Assembly (NCBI GenBank): GCA_051650265.1 | Contig: JBOFIR010000047.1 | Coordinates: forward strand, 1 to 35,942 | From: JBOFEH01 sp051650265 | GTDB taxonomy: Bacteria > Bacillota > Clostridia > Lachnospirales > Cellulosilyticaceae | Reading direction: 5' to 3' | DNA: 35,942 nucleotides | Shown here: positions 33,029 to 35,942 of the stretch, piece by piece | How positions within the stretch are numbered: position 1 is the first letter of the stretch | Layout: the number at the start of each line of letters is the position of its first letter | Translations under genes and position numbers: made by a program | The notes under the pieces: generated by a model | What the model was told of the DNA's origin: nothing | Databases searched by the model: none | Seen by the model: the letters and a program-made list of their open reading frames with translations, nothing else

Positions 33029-34285
33029 CTATAAAAATCCTTTGTAGTGACGCATTAACATTTGGGAATCTAACTGCTTGATTGTGTCTAATGCTACACC
33101 AACTACAATAAGTAATGATGTCCCACCAAACGCAACTTGCATATCAAAGATCCAAGTGAATGCTAGTGGAAGCACTGCTAGGATCGCTAAGAAAATAGCC
33201 CCCATTAATGTGATATGTGTCGCTACTCTTGATAAATAATCAGATGTTGGTTTACCTGGTCTAATGCCCGGAATAAATCCACCACTTTTTTTCATGTTAG
33301 AAGCTATATCCATTGGATTGAATGCTATTGTTGAATAGAAGAATGAGAATGCAAAGATTAACACGATGTAAATCGTACCACCAACTGGATGCGTCCAACG
33401 TAAACTATTAATAATGTTTACCCATACGTCGCTTGGGCTACTCACGAAGAGGCCTGTTACGATCTCTGGGAACTGGATAAGTGACATAGCAAAGATAATT
33501 GGAAGAACCCCTGCTAGGTTAACTTTAATTGGAATGTACTGTGATTGACCCCCGTAAACTTTACGTCCAACAGTACGTTTTGCGTACTGCACATTAATTC
33601 TTCTTTCACCTTGTGCCATTAGCACAACGAAACCAATAACCATTACAAAAGCCAATACTAATATAGCTGCTTTTGCATAATTTTTGTATGATAGTAGGCT
33701 CATAGCTGCTTGTGGGAGTGTCGATACAATATTGATAAAGATAATAAGTGACATACCATTACCAACACCTCTTTGTGTGATCTGCTCACCTATCCACATA
33801 ACTAGCATAGATCCTGCTATAAAGGAAATAAGAGTAATCAGGAATACCCATATATTCTTGTCTACTAACACACCAGCTCTATCAAGAGTAAGTGTTGTCG
33901 CAGTTGCTTGGAATATAGCAATGACTAATGTCAAATATCGAGTATACTTGTTGATTTTTTTCTTACCATCTTCGCCTTCTTTTGAGATCTCTTCTAGTCG
34001 TGTTATGGCGATTGTGAGTAATTGGATGATGATGGATGATGTAATGTAGGGACCTACACCAAAGGCAAATAATGCCATGTTTTTAAAGCCCCCACCTGTA
34101 ATAATGTTCATAAGGCCTAACATGTTGTTAGATCCTGAACTCATCATCTCAGCAATAGCATCTGGATTGACTGTTGGTACTGGTACCATGGCGCCAATTC
34201 TTAGAAATGCAAACATCCAAAGCGTAAATATCATTTTACTACGCAGTTCTGGCACTCTCCATGCATTCTTAAGAGTTTTTAACAC
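33029..34285 (-). CDS. secY: Protein translocase subunit SecY
   Basis: The 418-residue channel protein has ten predicted membrane helices. Typical phrases are LRIGAMVPVP near 30, GVGPYITSSIIIQLL near 75, and IRPGKPTSDYL near 340. The start is GTG 34285 behind GAGGTGATGTAG, which also contains the rplO stop, so translation is coupled. With SecE and SecG it forms the Sec pore used by the secreted wall proteins encoded elsewhere in the window. Confidence 0.98.
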   Translation of the reverse strand: MLKTLKNAWRVPELRSKMIFTLWMFAFLRIGAMVPVPTVNPDAIAEMMSSGSNNMLGLMNIITGGGFKNMALFAFGVGPYITSSIIIQLLTIAITRLEEISKEGEDGKKKINKYTRYLTLVIAIFQATATTLTLDRAGVLVDKNIWVFLITLISFIAGSMLVMWIGEQITQRGVGNGMSLIIFINIVSTLPQAAMSLLSYKNYAKAAILVLAFVMVIGFVVLMAQGERRINVQYAKRTVGRKVYGGQSQYIPIKVNLAGVLPIIFAMSLIQFPEIVTGLFVSSPSDVWVNIINSLRWTHPVGGTIYIVLIFAFSFFYSTIAFNPMDIASNMKKSGGFIPGIRPGKPTSDYLSRVATHITLMGAIFLAILAVLPLAFTWIFDMQVAFGGTSLLIVVGVALDTIKQLDSQMLMRHYKGFL

Positions 34286-34729
34286 CTACATCACCTCTTC
34301 AGCTTTTCCACCCACAGCTTCGATTTTTTCTTTAGCTCCAGCGCTAAATGCGTTTGCTTGTACAGTTAACTTTTTAGTAAGTTCACCTTTAGCAAGGATT
34401 TTAACACCATCTCTAGTGTTTTTCACGATACCAGCTTCTACTAATGATGCGATTGTTACAACTGCACCATCTTCGAAACGGTTTAATAAATCAACATTGA
34501 TACCAACGATATCTTTGCTGTTGCGGCATGTGAAACCACGTTTAGGTAAACGTCTGTATAAAGGCATTTGACCCCCTTCAAATCCTGGTCTTACGCCACC
34601 GCCACTTCTCGCTTTTTGTCCTTTGTGTCCTTTACCTGCAGTTTTTCCGTTACCAGATCCATGACCTCTACCTACGCGGAAAGAACCTCTTTTAGAACCT
34701 TCTACTGGTTTTAATTGACTTAAATTCAT
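34286..34729 (-). CDS. rplO: 50S ribosomal protein L15
   Basis: The 147-residue protein begins MNLSQLKPVEGSKR and has the long Gly/Lys-rich tail into the ribosome (GHGSGNGKTAGKGHKGQ). Its stop directly abuts the secY start. Confidence 0.98.
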   Translation of the reverse strand: MNLSQLKPVEGSKRGSFRVGRGHGSGNGKTAGKGHKGQKARSGGGVRPGFEGGQMPLYRRLPKRGFTCRNSKDIVGINVDLLNRFEDGAVVTIASLVEAGIVKNTRDGVKILAKGELTKKLTVQANAFSAGAKEKIEAVGGKAEEVM

Positions 34730-34762
34730 CTTCTAGGCACCTCCTTCTGATAAATACTTTTA

Positions 34763-34948
34763 TTACGCGTTGATTTCTTCAACTTTTACTAAGTGTCTTA
34801 CTTGGTTCACCATTCCACGGATAGCTGCGTTATCTTCGTGAATGTTTGAACTGTTAATTTTATTTAATCCGAGCGCCTCTACAGTACGTCTATGTTTTGG
34901 AATAGCTCCGATTGTGGATTTTACTAAAGTTACGTTTAATTTAGCCAC
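34763..34948 (-). CDS. rpmD: 50S ribosomal protein L30
   Basis: The 61-residue protein begins MAKLNVTLVKSTIGAIPKHR and has RGMVNQVRHLVKV near the end; this is the normal bacterial length. It lies between rpsE and rplO. Confidence 0.97.
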   Translation of the reverse strand: MAKLNVTLVKSTIGAIPKHRRTVEALGLNKINSSNIHEDNAAIRGMVNQVRHLVKVEEINA

Positions 34949-34961
34949 TGAACCTTCCTCC

Positions 34962-35474
34962 TTATCCTAGAAGTTCTTCTACAGATTTACCACGAAGTTT
35001 TGCAACCTCTGCTGGAGTTTTAAGTGTAGCAAGACCTTCAATTGTAGCATGCACTACGTTTTTCTTGTTATTTGAACCTAATGATTTAGTTCTGATGTTA
35101 CGGATACCTGCAAGTTCAAGTACAGCACGAGCTGGACCACCTGCGATAACTCCAGTACCCTCTTTAGCTGGCTTAAGAAGTACTCTAGCACTTCCGAATT
35201 CACCAACGAATTCGTGGTGGATACTATCTGCGTCATTTTTCTCAACGAAGATAAGGTTTTTCTTAGCATCTTCGATACCTTTTCTAATTGCATCTGGAAT
35301 CTCCATTGCTTTACCTAAACCAACACCAACGTGTCCGTTTCCATCTCCAACTACTACTAAAGCAGAGAAGCGGAATGTACGACCACCTTTAACTACTTTT
35401 GTTACACGTTTGATTGTAACAACTTTTTCTTTAAGCTCCAATTGACTTGGATCTACAATAAGTTTTTTAGCCAC
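34962..35474 (-). CDS. rpsE: 30S ribosomal protein S5
   Basis: The 170-residue protein has the double-stranded RNA-binding fold at about 12-75 (LKEKVVTIKRVTKVVKGGRT) and the glycine-rich VGDGNGHVGVGLGKA. S5 helps keep decoding accurate. Order and length are as expected. Confidence 0.98.
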   Translation of the reverse strand: MAKKLIVDPSQLELKEKVVTIKRVTKVVKGGRTFRFSALVVVGDGNGHVGVGLGKAMEIPDAIRKGIEDAKKNLIFVEKNDADSIHHEFVGEFGSARVLLKPAKEGTGVIAGGPARAVLELAGIRNIRTKSLGSNNKKNVVHATIEGLATLKTPAEVAKLRGKSVEELLG

Positions 35475-35491
35475 CGTCTGTCCCTCCTTTA

Positions 35492-35860
35492 CTAGAATTG
35501 TAACCCAGCTTCACGAGCTGCGTCTGCTAATGCTGCGATTCTTCCATGGTATAAGAATCCACCACGGTCAAATACTACTTTATCAATACCTTTTGCTAAA
35601 GCTTTTTTAGCGATTGCATCGCCAACAGCTTTTGCTGCCTCAACATTTGAACCAGCTTTAACTTGTGCTTTGATGTCTTTTTCTACTGTTGAAGCAGCAG
35701 CTAAAGTTACACCTTTAACATCATCAATGATTTGAGCATAGATGTGTTGTTCACTTCTGAACACAGCAAGTCTTGGTCTTTCAGCTGTTCCGTTGAATTT
35801 GTTACGGATTCTCTTATGCTTTTTAACACGAACTTCTGTACGTGATTGTTTGTTAATCAT
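35492..35860 (-). CDS. rplR: 50S ribosomal protein L18
   Basis: The 122-residue protein has RPRLAVFRSEQHIYAQIIDD near 28 and VVFDRGGFLYHGRI near 95, which contact 5S rRNA. It lies between rplF and rpsE. Confidence 0.98.
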   Translation of the reverse strand: MINKQSRTEVRVKKHKRIRNKFNGTAERPRLAVFRSEQHIYAQIIDDVKGVTLAAASTVEKDIKAQVKAGSNVEAAKAVGDAIAKKALAKGIDKVVFDRGGFLYHGRIAALADAAREAGLQF

Positions 35861-35879
35861 TTAATTCACCCCTTTACTA

Positions 35880-35942
35880 TTATTTTTTACCTGTTTTACC
35901 TACTTTACGTCTGATTACTTCATCAACGTATTTAATACCTTT
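35880..35942 (-). CDS. rplF: 50S ribosomal protein L6 (3' end only)
   Basis: Twenty codons before TAA 35880-35882 read KGIKYVDEVIRRKVGKTGKK. KGI(R/K)Y..E.(V/I).RK.GK is the normal end of L6, and the position before rplR fits. The rest lies outside the window. Confidence 0.93.
   Translation of the reverse strand, partial: KGIKYVDEVIRRKVGKTGKK

Overview
The window looks like chromosome from a low-GC Gram-positive of the class Clostridia. The clues are a spc/alpha ribosomal operon with an SecY-Adk-Map-KOW protein-IF1-L36 order, a long L17 with an insertion of Lachnospirales type, zinc-binding (C+) forms of S4, L36 and adenylate kinase, an ECF vitamin-transport module between rplQ and truA, and a surface-polysaccharide cluster with CsaB and two LCP ligases, as found where S-layer proteins are held by SLH domains. 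A Cellulosilyticum- or Lachnospiraceae-like host is my inference, not something shown. No tRNA, rRNA, CRISPR, prophage or integron was seen.

Layout, left to right. (1) 1-567: 3' end of a rhomboid-like membrane protein with a zinc-finger tail, plus strand. (2) 602-7794, minus strand: a cell-division and cell-wall block transcribed ftsE-ftsX-pcsB-like M23 hydrolase, then two S41 proteases and a polytopic MinJ-like protein. A plus-strand RAYT-type transposase gene (4020-4922) cuts this block in two. The first S41 gene in transcription order has lost the catalytic serine. (3) 7823-10218: a PucR/CdaR-type regulator and an orphan MsmX-type sugar ABC ATPase. (4) 10520-20224, minus strand: two LCP ligases, a large secreted phosphodiester-glycosidase protein, a small secreted protein, a DUF5693-like membrane protein, csaB and tagA, together a likely secondary cell wall polymer pathway. 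(5) 20370-21973, plus strand: nfo and a FabG-like reductase. (6) 21976-23174, minus strand: two unknown helical proteins with their own promoter. (7) 23293-35942, minus strand: rplM-rpsI with a structured leader; ecfA1-ecfA2-ecfT-truA; and the downstream part of the ribosomal superoperon from rplF (partial) to rplQ.

How the genes work together. FtsEX is expected to gate the M23 hydrolase across the membrane, with S41 proteases and the MinJ-like protein in the same division or cell-wall process. CsaB, TagA and LCP proteins would make, pyruvylate and attach a wall polymer that can anchor SLH proteins. The right third is core translation, Sec secretion and the shared ECF energizing module.

Most worth a second look: the pseudoprotease paralogue beside an intact CtpA; the wall-polymer cluster with two little-known secreted proteins; the unknown pair at 21976-23174 with a palindrome at its predicted transcription start; the plus-strand terminator buried inside the convergent coding sequence at 22036-22062; and the rplM leader.
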